The notes: generated from the sequence alone by a model not told the origin. DNA of 64,000 bases from Paramyrothecium sp. XJ0827 (GCA_020881915.1 JAJFPB010000001.1:2604001-2668000), one strand, 5' to 3'; shown: positions 24,644-36,911, numbered from the stretch's first letter. A program made the numbers and translations.

Positions 24644-25474
24644 TCAGCCGCTCAACTCGCAACCACCCGTAACGACTGGCCGCGGTTGCGCTTCAATCGG
24701 ACCCGAACCGCCGCTGCCCGTGAGTTCGTTAGGCTGGTCAAGGACCTCTTGCATGTCGCCATAGTCCGTGGAACCCGACTCTTCTGAGTGCGACTCCGAG
24801 CCCTCGGGGATGGGCACCATGGCCGTCTTGGTCCAGATGTGGATGGCCTTTTTCCAATCTAGCCCCTCTAGACAGCCTCCCTTGACGGAGACGACATTTT
24901 TTGCCTGTGTAAGTATGGTGTGTAAGTTGAATTCTGGAACTGCTGGCCTGTGATCACGGAAGCCCACAGCCCCACGAGGAGTCGGGCCGCTGGTATCTGG
25001 TCTACTGGTAATGGGGAGCACGTACCGGAGTGGTGTGAATCAATCGAGTTCCGCAATTGCGGCAAAAGTAACTATCTCCGTCAGTGATTCCTGCTCAACA
25101 TCCTGCCGCAACAAAGTGAAGAGCTCCATACCAGTACAGGGTAAGACCCGCGGAAGTCGGCCGCCTGCGCCCGCACATCACTTCGTTAGCACAACAAAAC
25201 GTAGAGACGAGGTGACTGGTCGAGGACGTACGTGTAGCAGCTCAGCATCTCGGTGCTGGGCAGCTCAAACCGTGGGAAAATGGCAGATGTGCTGAAGGCG
25301 CTCCCTGTCTGGCGCTTGCACGAATCGCAATCTATGGCTGTTCAGTCGGGGCTGTTCGATGTGCGCGACGGCACCGAAAACAACACACACACACTCACGG
25401 CAGATGTAGAGCGCCAGAGGCTTTGGGGTCGGCGTCTGGAACGAGACTGACCCGCATTGGCATCGTGCTTCCAT
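24644..25474 (-). CDS. GFA-domain zinc protein (glutathione-dependent formaldehyde-activating-like)
   Basis: A small protein of the GFA/CENP-V fold, which binds two zinc ions; the family includes formaldehyde-glutathione adduct enzymes but many members have unknown substrates. Five exons (25474-25399, 25331-25232, 25164-25132, 25071-25026, 24904-24644) join in phase into 171 aa. The metal-binding cysteines are MEARCQCGSV at the start, IC-HCDSCKRQTGSAF across the first junction, and CYFCRNCGTRLIH in exon 4. The conserved KAIHIWTKTAM segment follows. The acidic Ser/Glu-rich C-terminal 55 residues are not part of the domain. Exon 3 is only 33 nt. The start is the ATG at 25474; extension to 25480 would need a TTG codon. 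Substrate is not predictable. Confidence 0.85.
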
Positions 25475-27139
25475 GGTCAAGGTAGGTGGGGGAGCTTAGT
25501 CTATGTGTTGAGGCAGGATCGTAAAAGCTGGAAGAGAGGACGGAGGATAAATATATATGACTGCACCCTACGGTCTAAGAACCGATGGGAGGATCGGAAA
25601 GACGGAGGACACACGAGCGGATACCGAGCAGCAAAGATATAATAGATGGTTGGTTTACCGCCCGCACGGAGAAGAACGATCCCACAACAATGTCCCCTCC
25701 CTGTTGGTCCCAATGTCCGGTCGGTCGGCAGAGAGTGTTCTCAGCTTACTTACGCCGTATCTTGCCGCCTGGGTGCACGTCTGAGTACGTTGCGAAAGTG
25801 CGTGAACGTGACTCATCGCCGAGTCGTCGTCGGAAGCGAAAGTCGCGCGAAGTCACATGAACCCTTGCTTAGGCAATTTAGATGAGGGGGTGTGTGCGGC
25901 TGCGGCTGCGGCTCTGTGCAGAATGGAGAGCGTCGCGTCAGGTCAATCAAGAGAAAACCCGCCCTTCAAGTCTCCCCGGCTGACGTGAATTACAAAGCAA
26001 GATAATAAACCTTGGCGCCTGGTAGCCGTTTTCGTACGCTGGTGATCTACGGACCGCGTCCCCTACAGGAATAGGAAAAAACGGTCCAGGCGAACCTAGG
26101 TTGAAGCTTGTTCCTGTAGTCGACATGCAAGGGCGCGACGAGCAATCCGCGTGAACTATGTATTCCGCGGCAAAGCTTGCCATTGCCTGCCATTGCCACA
26201 CGAGGGAACTTCCAGTTCGATATCGGCTATGGTCCATGAAGGCGGCATGCCAATCCAGTACGCGGGTTGGCGATGGAGGCGCGCATGGTATGTGACGCCG
26301 ATAAGGGTTGCATTGGCAGGGTGAGGCGACGTACAGAGTATCCGTGGTAGTGAAGGCCCGTGGGTATGACCTCACGGCTCCCCATCATGCAGCCACTGGA
26401 AAAGGCGGTATCATTAACAGTAGCATCGGCGTGGGTCGGCACCTTTGTTAGCGACTACGCCTCTCGCCGACCTTTTACCTATCCCAGCAGGTTGTATGCA
26501 AGATGTACCTCACTCACTACCCTACCTTACACTGTACATGATCTTCTCGTCACTTTGTTTAAATCCCCTGTACCTGGACCTGGACCTGGACCAGGACCCC
26601 CGGCTTTGTGAAGTGAGACATCGGCGCCGATAACGGGCTCTCGACTCCGCGCCAAACCTTGCATTCTCCTGGGACCGTTCCCCCCGAGATGGTACCAAGG
26701 AAGTATACAGTCCAATCGCCAGGGCTTCGTCGAGGTCTCGAGATACCCTAGACCTTCAAGAAAGCACCAGGGTATGATGGTTCTCGTCATCGTCGCCATA
26801 AACAGTCATCTTAATGAGCTTATACCAGCTGGTCCGGAGACCAGTGCTGCCCTTCGCACCGATGACCGGCTGGCATGCATCATAATCACCATCCAAGAGC
26901 CTCCTATGGTGCAAACTCACGAAGACCTGTCCCTGGTCCCGCATCCGTTACTGATCTCGAAGGGCCAATGGTTTCCACAGTTGACAGCTTATATAGGCTT
27001 TGTGTAGGAGGACTCATCATTATACTTGAGTATATGCTCGTGAGATATGTCAATCTAAAATACATTACACTATTGGTTTTACACATTCGCTTCCCATGAT
27101 CTCGTGTCTCGTAAAGTTGAAGCCAGTCTCGACTCCTCG
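25475..27139. other. Intergenic tract
   Basis: About 1.7 kb between two leftward genes. A CCTGGA hexamer run lies near 26572-26594. An AT-rich stretch around 27005-27090 is the probable 3' region of the F-box-like gene. No coding region seen. Confidence 0.5.
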
Positions 27140-28174
27140 TCATGCTGCTGCGTCCGTCTGCGCTCCCGCCTCCCACTCGGCCTCCGTCACCCTCTCCGCG
27201 CACACCACCGTCGTCCGCATCCCGCCCTCGTGCAGGACCTCCTCCAGCCTCCTGCACCACGCCAGCTTCTGGCCCGCCGTCCACCGCGGCAGCACCAGGT
27301 CCAGCTCCAGCCTCTCCAGGGCCCACAGCTTGGTCAGCCCCGTCGTCACCCACGCGCAGCGCGCGACGTCGTCGGCGAACAGCTCCCGGATGCGCTTGTC
27401 CTCCCGCTCCGTCTCCGTGCCGTCCCGGGGCCGGTTGATGATGGGGAGCATGGGCTGCACGGGCATGATGCCCAGGCCCCTCCCGCCCACGATGCGCAGC
27501 CGCAGGCCGCGCAGGCCGTGCGCCCACTTGTCGCAGATGCCGCTCCAGCGGCGCAGGCTGTCGCGGCTGTCACCCAGGTCGCCCAGCTCGGCGGCCAGCA
27601 GCTCCAGGCGGGCGTAGCGCACCTCCTGCCACTGCCACGGACTGAGGCCCTGCAAGAAAAAGTGCGCGCCCCACAGCCCGGAGGAAAACCAGTTGACGAA
27701 TGTGAACTCGTTGTTCCTCAGCGGGATCCGGCGTGCCTCGTCGTAGACTTGCCTGCTAACCAAGAGCAGGGCTGTGGGGAGCCCACTCGTCGGTCGATCA
27801 GGGCGTAGTAGTAGCAGATCCTGTGGGGCAGCCGTTGGGGATCTGGAAGATCCGCTCTCCTCGCGGACTTGCTTGAAGAAACAGCGCCGCGGTGTGGGCA
27901 TGGGGTACGGGCACGATGTGGGCTTCGCAGCCGGCGCCGGGTTCATCTGGTGGACAAACCCGTAGATGTTCATGCGGATCTCCAGGGGAAGGGAGAGGAA
28001 TCGCGACGACGGCTGGGACCGCCACGCAAGGTCATTGTTGCCGATAGGAATCGACCTCGGGGGCCTCTCCAATTCAAGAGGCTTCGGTCGCTCACAGAAG
28101 GACACGCCGGCCGGGAGAAAGGGGACCGATGGGGTCCCGAACCAGGAGGTTGTGTTGGAAGCCGTCAGCGCCAT
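27140..28174 (-). CDS. F-box-like/DUF7730-type hypothetical protein
   Basis: A single-exon ORF of 344 aa from the ATG at 28174. Near residues 50-75 it reads FLSLPLEIRMNIYGFV, the short leucine-proline motif that opens many expanded fungal F-box-like and DUF7730-type proteins. Near residue 135 it reads ALLLVSRQVYDEARRI, the second hallmark (conserved SRQ.y.EA) of that class. The rest is Arg/Leu-rich with RLEL and LERLELDLVLP strand-like segments. These proteins are numerous in filamentous fungi; most have unknown function. The frame is open to 28318 upstream but the extra residues resemble leader sequence. The 3' half is strongly GC-biased, which creates long antisense ORFs that I treat as shadows. 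Confidence 0.7.
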   Translation of the reverse strand: MALTASNTTSWFGTPSVPFLPAGVSFCERPKPLELERPPRSIPIGNNDLAWRSQPSSRFLSLPLEIRMNIYGFVHQMNPAPAAKPTSCPYPMPTPRRCFFKQVREESGSSRSPTAAPQDLLLLRPDRPTSGLPTALLLVSRQVYDEARRIPLRNNEFTFVNWFSSGLWGAHFFLQGLSPWQWQEVRYARLELLAAELGDLGDSRDSLRRWSGICDKWAHGLRGLRLRIVGGRGLGIMPVQPMLPIINRPRDGTETEREDKRIRELFADDVARCAWVTTGLTKLWALERLELDLVLPRWTAGQKLAWCRRLEEVLHEGGMRTTVVCAERVTEAEWEAGAQTDAAA

Positions 28175-29513
28175 GGTATGAGTATCGTAGGCAAGATAGT
28201 GGGCACGATCTGGTATTGCCAAGCAAGTGATGATGGACAGTGTCAGGGTTAACGATGGTAGATCAGCCTGGGAAGAGGGGACGGGATCGTCCTGAGATAA
28301 AAGAAATCTCTGGCACACCCTGGTCGATCATCTCAGGGACCTCCTGCCCCTTGTGATGATATTTGCATCCTCTTCCGGTCCGCCGTATGCAAGCCCTCCC
28401 CCCTCCAAGCGCTGATCCCCCGGATGGGAACCTTGAAATGTTAGTCTGGAAATCATGACGCCTCCACCGGTCACGGGCTGGGCTGGGAGCGCGATTGGAT
28501 CAAGACCGTTGTGGTGAGCACTAACAATAGCGTATTGTGGGGGCCGATAGCTCGCGCAACCTGTCACTTTAGCTACCTGCTTCTTTCTGCCCAGCCAAAA
28601 ACCCGCTATGGAGATGTGTTGGTGACGGTTATCGCTTGGTGTACTTCTGTACACAAGGTGGATTGGCCATAATGCAGGGCAGAGCTGAGGAGGATTGCCA
28701 TTGCCTTAGTCGACGACCTAAGCCTAGAGTGGTGGGAGCGGAAGACGGAAGAGCATGCAAAACAACGTCAGCTCGATTTCAGGGGACTATCCATCCCCTC
28801 CTTGCGCAAGCCTCTTTGGTCATGGGCGGCAGGGACCCGGACCCGATGGATTTTTCCTATTGGCGTGCCCCCGGAACATGCATCTGAGGTTCTGCAAGTC
28901 GGACGGCATCTACACAATGCCATCATCGTCTGCTCCCTGTTTTTTCGGGACAGATCAATGCCCTTTTCAGAATTCCCCTTCGCCCATTCCCTTCAGCGTC
29001 GTATCAATGTTCCAGCCCAAACCCCTGCACGTCATCTAGCAGCTACGCCAATCCTTTTCTGCCACACAAGTCGACCTTTTCGGGGTTGTAGAGGTAAGCG
29101 GCTGTAGGTCGAAACAAGCTCATGCAGCCTCCGGCCCGATCGAAGCGGTGATGCAATCATTACCCAAAAGCAAGTCCGCTTCGGACGAGGTTAGGAGAGC
29201 CTCAGCGCCTTCCCTGCGCCGCTCTTCGGTCATGCCAGGCCACTACATACATTGAACAGCTGGGCGCACCGAGGGTCGGACATGCGTGCATCCGGGCGAG
29301 TCAACTGCGCCGCTCCCACAGCCTTTGCATAGTCGACGACGCTCACGTAGCATAGCCCTAGGCCAGATTCAGATTCTCGCATGAAGAGACCTGGACTTTC
29401 AGCTTCGGAGGGTCCCCAGCCAGCTCTGCCTTCTTGGACTACGTCGGCAGCATATTTTCTGTCAATGGGAGTCCGCATGTGCCCTCCGTAGCGCTTGAAT
29501 CATTTCCGCCACT
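28175..29513. other. Intergenic tract
   Basis: About 1.3 kb between two leftward genes. Short unsupported ORFs only; nothing else seen. Confidence 0.5.
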
Positions 29514-30337
29514 TTAGGGCGGTGCGATCTCTTGCTGCGGCTCACGTGGTATGTTGACGCCATCAAGGCCTTTGTAGACGCCCATTTTTCGCTCGTACTC
29601 GACGTTGTGTGGTATCTGGAAGTCGCCTCTCGCGGCGAACCACAGAAGCGTCTCCGGCTCGAGGCCCCTCGGCGGCTGCGTTCCCGTTCGTCCTGGGCCG
29701 CCACCTTGCCCATCTGGGCCGTCCTCGCCATCGTCGTCTTCATCCTCCTCGTCGCTTTCCTCTTCCAGGTCCCTTCGTAGCCCTGTGCGCAAGTTCTCGA
29801 TGCCCATTTCACGCTCCTCCTTGGTGTAGACGTCGCTAGCCTCGTCACGCACGTAGGCTGCGATGCGGCCGTGGGTCCATTCGCGCAACTCGTCCCAGAT
29901 GCCCTGGAGCTGCGCGATGCCCTCAGGAGTGGCCAGCTTCGCGGTCTCGCGGCCATCGGTTACTAGCTCCTCCACATTAGGCTCCAACTTCTTGCGCAGT
30001 AGCTGCAGCAGGATGTTTTCCTGTGTGCGCCCGGGGTAATTGGTCGAGGGATGTATGGCAATGCGCGTGAAGAGCTCAGAGTTTTCGTTTATGCTATCGA
30101 GGACCGTCTGAAGATTACGCTGGAGGATCTGCGCTGACGCCTGGAGGGAAGATCTATGAGACAGTCAGCCCATGCCTAAGCAAACCATGACGAGAGGGAG
30201 CCATACTGTGGAGGTAGAGGGTTGCTTTTAAGCAAGTCCATTTTCAGACTTTGTATGCTGCTCGATAGCTGCGCGACTCGAGCGAGTAGCTGCTCGACAG
30301 ACTTGAGTTCGTCATCGTCCAGACCCAGTGTGGCCAT
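29514..30337 (-). CDS. med8: Mediator complex subunit 8 (Med8)
   Basis: Head-module subunit of the Mediator coactivator, which links activators to RNA polymerase II. Exons are 30337-30207 and 30153-29514, joined across a 53-nt intron, giving 256 aa. The start MATLGLDDDELKSVEQL followed by LSSSIQSLKMDLLKSNPLP is the typical Med8 N-terminal helix, and the junction restores PPQ-SSLQASAQILQRNL. The segment SINENSELFTRIAIHPSTNYPGR is the family's most conserved block. After a helical middle there is a long acidic, Asp/Glu-rich stretch (about 180-200) and a conserved C-terminal WFAARGDF. Length is near that of other filamentous-fungal Med8 proteins. Confidence 0.93.
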
Positions 30338-31734
30338 TTTGCTTGATCAAGTCCTTTGTCGTTGGATCGTGCTGTGTAGTGCGAGGTGAAGCTGCAAGGG
30401 CAGGCGAAGATCGCGACGCGAGATGGCAAGACGGAAGGTGGTGATGTGTGCAGGGTAAGCTGAAACCCGCCGGAGATTCGCGGGAAGGCGGTGGGGCCCG
30501 TCAACACCAACCTCGTGCAGCCTTGTATGAGTGTCAACTCGACCACGACAGTGAGAGAGTCGTTGAATGCTGAAAATGACAGTGTGACTAGAATAGCTGC
30601 CATGGATATGAATTCAGTCTCACAAGGTGACCATCTTTTCTTCTTTCTTTCTTCTTCCCTTTCTCCCTTCTCTTCTTCCCTTCATGTTGGGAATTCCATT
30701 CTTCTCTTTTCAAGTTTAATTTTAGAGAAACCCAGAGAAATACCACTTTCGAGAACTGGATTGTATTCCGAAGTTGATCAATCTAACCAGGAATGTCATG
30801 CCGTAGAGAAGCTAGAAAAGCTTCGAAAAGGTCAGAGATGAGCCTCAACCCAGGAGCTATACAGTTGTTTCCAGGATCTCCGTTCAGCCAGCCTCGTCAA
30901 AGGCTACACTACTGCCAACGTGAAAAAGATGGATCCATCGAAACACTTCCGGTATGCTTTATTTAGTTTCGGTAGACAGTACGCAGCATAAATGCACATT
31001 CCGACTTTGCCCAATTATGCACAACCAGTGGCCCCAGAGGAGCTTTCTCCTGAGGAGATTGATTTTGACATCAACCAAGACGAAAACATCTAGCTCATCC
31101 GCGGGTTTACGCTCTCACAGCGAGGAATTACAGTAAGTTTCGCTTCATATGGAATATGTGTGAAGTTTGCAGGAAGCACTGCTGCTTCATCCATCCACTG
31201 AGGAAAGGGGCATGGCCCGGGGGGTTCTACAGGCAGCGAGAAGCTGTGGAATTCGGAGAAAGGTATCTAGTGATGAGGTTGAATCCATAATCAAATGAAA
31301 TATAGACCAGGGTATATCCATAGTTTCTACTTCCTCCGCGCTCGTCCTCTATTGCTGCGTCATCTTGAATACCCCTTGCAGTTCAACACGTTGTCCAACC
31401 TACCATACTAGCCTTAGAATATGAGTTCCTGGTAACTTCACTGAATCTGGTTTACGTCTTGCGAGCCTGGTATACATGCGGATACGATAAGCCTTGGCTA
31501 TACTTCCTTGTTTGAGCGACAGATCATTCGGAACCCACCATGACCATATAGAGTTCGCAGAAGCCAGCTCACATGACTGCACCTCTCATCGGACACCTTT
31601 CACAACAGGCACGGTGCAATATTATCAGCAACTTCATTCACGACAAGATACCCAGGTTCGTAGAGAGCCCTCCGGTTTTGGGTTCGTGTTCTAACCGACG
31701 ACTAGACCTGCCGCTAGGCTTCACCGCAACAATC
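30338..31734. other. Intergenic tract with a strong pyrimidine run
   Basis: About 1.4 kb. A nearly pure CT run lies at about 30628-30715, interrupted around a GGGAATTCC. It could be a promoter element for either side. No coding region is supported. Confidence 0.5.
30628..30715 (+). promoter_or_regulatory. Long pyrimidine tract, possible promoter/leader element
   Basis: Consecutive TTTCTTC/CCCTTCTC units on the plus strand. Such CT-rich tracts often precede transcription starts in filamentous fungi (established pattern). The assignment to any particular transcript is inference. Confidence 0.3.
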
Positions 31735-32187
31735 ATGTCCGTCGACATGTCGCCCGCACACAGGCCAGCCCACAATCGCGTTTTGCACGCAGCCTTCTTC
31801 TTCTGCTTGGCCGGCGTAGTATCGGCATGCTTTCTAATGGAAGCGGCGGCTCTTCGACAACGCCTGCCCCCCGGCGAGGCCGACCTACCCATACTGCTCG
31901 CGGCCAAGCCATTTGGCGCCCTCGTCTCGCTCTGTCTAGCCCTCGCAGCCGCTCCCATCATCGAGCCTTGCTCTCGATACGCCCGGCGTGTTCGGGACTG
32001 GAACGAGCAATGGGTGCACTCCTACTCCCGGTACCAGTCGCGCCTCCTTGCGATTGCACGGGTTGAATTGGCACATGACTGGCAGTTCGTTCGATACCTC
32101 TACTGGCGGACAAGCCTGTTGCTCAGAATACGCTTGAGAGAACTTCACAGGCAGGCAGATGATCTCGGGGCAGAGGATATCTGGTAA
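31735..32187 (+). CDS. Small hypothetical membrane protein
   Basis: An unrecognised 150-aa ORF (ATG at 31735, stop at 32187). It has two hydrophobic segments, AAFFFCLAGVVSACFLMEAA near residues 20-40 and FGALVSLCLALAAAPIIEP near 62-80. A C-terminal half rich in Arg and aromatic residues follows (HSYSRYQSRLLAIARVEL, RTSLLLRIRLRELHRQ), ending in acidic DLGAEDIW. GC-rich third positions are consistent with a coding region, but no homologue was recognised. The frame is open to 31573, so an upstream exon cannot be excluded. It converges on the sulfatase gene only 166 bases away. Confidence 0.5.
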   Translation: MSVDMSPAHRPAHNRVLHAAFFFCLAGVVSACFLMEAAALRQRLPPGEADLPILLAAKPFGALVSLCLALAAAPIIEPCSRYARRVRDWNEQWVHSYSRYQSRLLAIARVELAHDWQFVRYLYWRTSLLLRIRLRELHRQADDLGAEDIW

Positions 32188-32353
32188 TATTCAGTAATAT
32201 GTAGATAAGTATATAGTTCATATAAATTCGTCAAACATCGCTTTACATGCTATGCCGTGATGCTGCCGGGGAAAAATCCCAAAGATACGCCAAAAAAGCA
32301 TTCTTCTCGCTCACTTTTCAGGTCTCGCGAAATAAGGACACATAACCAGGTGC

Positions 32354-34211
32354 TCAGCTCCGCGTAGAATTCACAGCCGTCTTGTTGAACTCTCGGCCAT
32401 GCGAGTCAACGAAAGGAAACCGGGCACGACGCTCCAAGTCGTCAAGAGGAATGTTGGATCGGATGTACCTGTTAACACTCAGAGTCAGCAAAACTTGTCT
32501 TCCACCGATCATTGAACCGGGATTGGTACTTACTTCATCCTGCCATCATCAATTGGATCGTAGTCCCAGCTTGTGAAGGTGCCACGCTTGAGGGCGTCCC
32601 AGACTACGCGGCGGCTGCGCTGCGACTGCAGGACCTGGGCAGTAATGGCATCAAAGTCCCACTTGGCCTTGGCCTCGGCTTCGTACTGTTCGAACACAGC
32701 CTTGGCCTCCTGCTCCTCCTCCGTCTTCGGCTCGATCTTCCGGAAGCGGGCGAGGTTGTCCAACTCCAAGGGGTCCCTCGCCACGTGGTACAGCTGGGGC
32801 TCATCGGCAGGGCAGGTGATGTACTTCCAGGGACCGCGGCGGATCATCATCATGGGACGGACGGTTCCCTCGCCCGTGTACTCGGCATAAACAGTGTCGT
32901 TGCCCTCTTCGTTCTTGAGATGGGGCAGCATGCTCGAGCCGTCCATGGGCAGGAATGGCGCGGGTTTGGTGCCAATCAGGTCACAGATCGTGGGGAGAAT
33001 GTCAAGCGTCGAGACGTTCTTTGTAACGCGGTGAGGCTCAAAGAGCTTGGGATAGTTGACCAGCAGAGGAACGCGCACGGAGGACTCGAAGTAGCTCATC
33101 TTGTACCACAATCCGCGCTCTCCCAGCATGTCGCCGTGGTCGCCACTGAAGATAATGATAGTGTCGTCCGCCAACCCTGCCTCCTCCAGAGTCTCGAGGA
33201 GTCTACCAATGCAGTCGTCGACATAGCTCACTGAGCCATAGTAAGCGCGCTTAGCTTGCTTGATCTGGTCGTCGCTGAAGTCCTCGTCCCAAAGGTCGCA
33301 CACACGCATGAGGCGCTGGCTGTGGGTGTCCAACTGCTCCTTGGGCATACGGACTTTAGGGAGGTCGATGTCGACATCCTCATAACGATCCCAGTACTTC
33401 TTGGTGATGGTGTAAGGATCATGAGGGTGCGTGAGTGAAACCTATGGTGAAATTGTCAGCTCTGATCACTTTTTGGTTCCTCATCTTGGGTGGCGCCAGA
33501 ACCAAATGGCTGTAATAGCCACTCCTGCCGGCTATTTACCACCCAGGCTGAATTGAAAGAGTTTTGCCAACTTACAGTCAGACAGAATGGTCGCTTCTCG
33601 GGTCCCTCACGAACGTGGTCCCAGAGGTACTGGGTGCTCTTGAACATGACTTCCTCATCATAATCAAGCTGGTTGCTGCGGCCGCAAGGACCGGCCTGAA
33701 GAATGGAGCTAGCATTGTGATACCACTCAAGGCGGGTGTCAGGCTCGTCCCAATTCACAGCCCATCCAAAGTCTCCGGGGTAAATGTCACTTGTGAGACG
33801 CTGCTCGTAGCCGTGGAGCTGGTCACCCACGAAGTGCATCTTGCCGGCCAGCGCGGTGTGGTATCCCTTGGAGCGGAGGTAGTGGGCGTAGGTAGGAATT
33901 TCCGAGTTGATTTGAGAGGCGTTGTCGTAGGCTCCAATTTTCATGGGCAAGAGGCCGGTGATCAGGCTCATGCGTGAAGGGGCGCAGAGAGGTGAAGGGC
34001 AGTATGCGGAGTCAAACTGGACTGATTTTGAGGCGAGGCGGTCAAGATTGGGAGTCTTGATCTGAGAAGATGGGTTGTACATCTTGAGCTGGGGAGCCGC
34101 GAGCTGGTCGGCCATGATGAAGAGAATGTTGGGCTTTGAAGCAGGCTGGGTGGGCTCCTTAGCCGAGGAGTGAGTTGCCGAGGAAGGCAGTGAGTTGAGG
34201 TCTGGTGCCAT
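32354..34211 (-). CDS. Choline-sulfatase-like sulfatase
   Basis: A type I sulfatase, most like choline sulfatase, which releases choline and sulfate from choline-O-sulfate. Three exons (34211-33576, 33441-32534, 32468-32354) join in phase into 552 aa. The first conserved block is PNILFIMADQ near residue 27, with the metal-binding Asp. The active-site motif is CAPSR in SPLCAPSRMSLITG, where Cys is expected to become formylglycine. KMHFVGDQLHGYEQR follows. Exon 2 opens VSLTHPHDPYTIT, and IIFSGDHGDMLGERGLWYK carries the second Asp-His metal pair. The C-terminal exon adds RARFPFVDSHGREFNK. No signal peptide is seen, which fits a cytoplasmic enzyme. Choline-sulfate use as a sulfur source is typical of filamentous fungi. 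The substrate is assigned from overall similarity. Confidence 0.87.
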
Positions 34212-36639
34212 GGTGCCTGAGTGAAAGCTGGCCCTTGTGCAGACGTGGTTGAGATGGCGTGGGCTTGGTGATGAAGGGGCAAGAGATAAAAGGCCAGTAG
34301 GTAATCACAAGGCTGAGTGAGCAAGACGTTACACGCGAAGCCGCAGGGACTAGCTCTTTGTTCTAAGATGGTCGAGGTTGCCTGCTTCTTCTTGACAAAG
34401 AATGAGAAACAAGAGGAGGGGAGATAGGAATGGAAGGGGGTGGGAAGCAGCAAGGGCCTTTAAGTACGTTGGCCTAGGGGAGGGGGCAAGCGGCAGCGCT
34501 AGACGCCCGAGAGAACAAACACGACGAGATGTCAGACGATGGAGGGCCACGGAACGGTTGCCACGCAGCTTCCAAGCAAGCAGGCGTAAGAGGTCTCAGA
34601 TAGAGCCAGGGCAGAGAGGAAGCGCAGAAAGGAGGGTGTCGAGCTAGAGGCCACGGAATGTCTCAAACCCCACAACCGGTCCCCGGAAGGGGAGGGGTGC
34701 GGTGTGGATGAAATGTGAAATGAGATTCGCGCAGGTGCTCTGACACCACTTGGGCCCAGCAGTAGGCAGGCAGGCGACCGAGGGGAACGGCAAGGGGATG
34801 AGAAGAGATGCAGCGGCAGTGGCTGGACCCCGTCGGGGCGCGGTGGGAACCGATGGGGGTGGGAATACGGATAATCGGGCGTGGTGGGCACTCTGGCGAT
34901 GCTCCGGAGCCCAGGCCAAGTGAGCGAGAACGAAAAAAATATGAACGTTGCCAGAAAAAAATAAGGCCACCTCAGGACGGTGCATAAATTGCGAAAACCC
35001 CGAGCACGAAATACACCATCTTTTGGTCAGAACATGTGGGGAAAAAGCCACAAGGATGATGCAGATACCCTTCCCCGGGTTCGTTGCAGATGCTTGTGCT
35101 CAGTGTGTCTGCGCATGCCCTCCTCCCATCATCCTTCTTTTGCCCGTCCCGTTTGAGAGGCAAGGATGATATACTCCGGAGGATCGAGGCTTGCCGACCA
35201 TGTAGAGCTGTCTACCGGCTGCACACGCATGTGCGGTTGCACAGTTGTGCCGTCCAAAAGGCTGACGCCGACCGCCCGGCAGCGAGGACGGAAACCCAGA
35301 GGCACGCGAGGTTGTCAGGGCCCGGGAAGTCGCCAGGACAAAAGTGCATGCTGCAATTTAAAAAGCAGCGGTGTGCTCGCACGAAGGCCAGGGAAAAAAA
35401 AAAAAGCTGGGACGCCCTGGCTGCATCCCTCGGCTCGTCTAGGCCCTCTCCAGACAATGGGCCAACTACTCGATTCGGTCTCGCGAGGGCTGCGGTTGGT
35501 CAGTCATCTGCCACTACGTTTCCCAATAGAGAACTCCTCTAAGCAAGGGGGTCCGGAGGGGGTGTGTGTGTGAGTGACGCTTTATTCAATACTTGGCAAC
35601 CAGCCTAACGCATGAACGTTAAATGGGGCTCAGACGACCACCGACGACCGAACATCGCGCAAGAATCTAGTATCACGTGGATCCATGCGTGGTTCATGGC
35701 TCGATGCGCGAGGCTAAGGCCAATCCTAAATCCTGAGGTTTGTTGGAACCGATATCCCTGCGAGCAGCAGCAGTCGCCGCGTGGCTGCACAGTAGACGCA
35801 CAGTCAGACGGATCGTTGACCACCAGGTCGTGATATGGTCCGAGACACGAGACGGACACTCGATGACTCGATGACCGGGGAACACGAGGCTGTGATGTCA
35901 GAGCAATGAATTGTCAAGCAGTCGAAATCACATATCAACGTACTTCAGCCTCGCCAAAGAACGAGATACAGCACTTGAGCGGGTCTCCGCGCATGTTTCC
36001 ACCAAAAGTCTATGCGCACAGGAGGGGATTGGCTGCTTCAATCCCTCAGCAAACCGTCATAGATGCGGATGTTGCAATATCCCAGATCTGCCGTGATCTA
36101 CAAGCAGTAACTGCAGCAGGGCCAATTCGCAGCCAGCCCGAGGGATCCGCAGCCCCTGATCTCCATTCTTTCCCCCTCCCCCCGGGGGCATGGCGTGTCT
36201 GCCTGGCCGGTGAGTCGAGCATATTGCTCCGTAGGGGAGGCGCCGAAAGAGAGCACGTCAATCCTTAGTCTGCTTCTTGGGGAGCACATTCCAGAAATCC
36301 GCGTGGCTTCTGTCTCCATCCCCGCGTTGTTGCAAAAAATGCCCCGATTCCCGTAGTTGCATAATATTTTGGTGTACCAAACAATGCACTAGTAAGGGCA
36401 CCTGTGAGTGGCAGGAAAGTGGTGGAAGCGTGTTCCGAAAATCGAGTGAATCACATCTGACATCACTCGGAACCTGCTGACCACGCAACAGTGATGAAAC
36501 AAGTCGGAGAACGGACCAAGAAATGATGGAATCTAGATTTCGTTTGCTCAGGCAGAGTCTTGCAGACAACAGGGCTTTCAGCTCGCTTTTCTGCTCCGTC
36601 ATCCAGACGAATGATATGCTGGAAGTAAGTAGTAGGTCT

Positions 36640-36755
36640 CGCGAGGTCAAGGTACGTAGCAGCTAGGCAAGGATGGTAGATAAGGCAAGGTACCTTACCC
36701 AAGGCATGGTGCCTTACCGAAAGGCAAATCCTCCACCCACTTAAGGTAAGGTATT
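36640..36755. repeat. AAGGTA/TACCTT short-motif cluster
   Basis: Dense motifs including GGCAAGGTACCTTACC, GGTGCCTTACCG and TTAAGGTAAGGTA, several overlapping a KpnI-like GGTACC core. One of about ten clusters in the window. Confidence 0.7.
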
Positions 36756-36861
36756 CCACCCCCGTTTGCTGCATGCACGTGAAACCAAATTGTGTTGTTG
36801 GGGCCCAGATCTCACTTTTCGTTCCGCGCACACCCCCCTCGGCAGGGCTCGTTTCGGCGCT

Positions 36862-36911
36862 GCTGCTGGCTCTGGCTCTGGCTCTGGCTCTAGCTCTACC
36901 TCTAGCTCTGG
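36862..36911. repeat. GGCTCT hexamer array
   Basis: About seven imperfect GGCTCT units followed by AGCTCTACCTCT variants. The reverse complement (AGAGCC) matches the array at 9084-9118. The array encodes an Ala-Leu run in one frame that I do not consider a gene. Confidence 0.8.

Noticed and set aside
25475..25480. Upstream start for the GFA gene at 25480
   Set aside because: The codon is TTG; the ATG at 25474 directly precedes the conserved CxC.
26904..27527. Arg/Ala/Gly-rich antisense-frame ORF
   Set aside because: Shadow of the GC-rich F-box-like gene on the same strand; composition is not protein-like.
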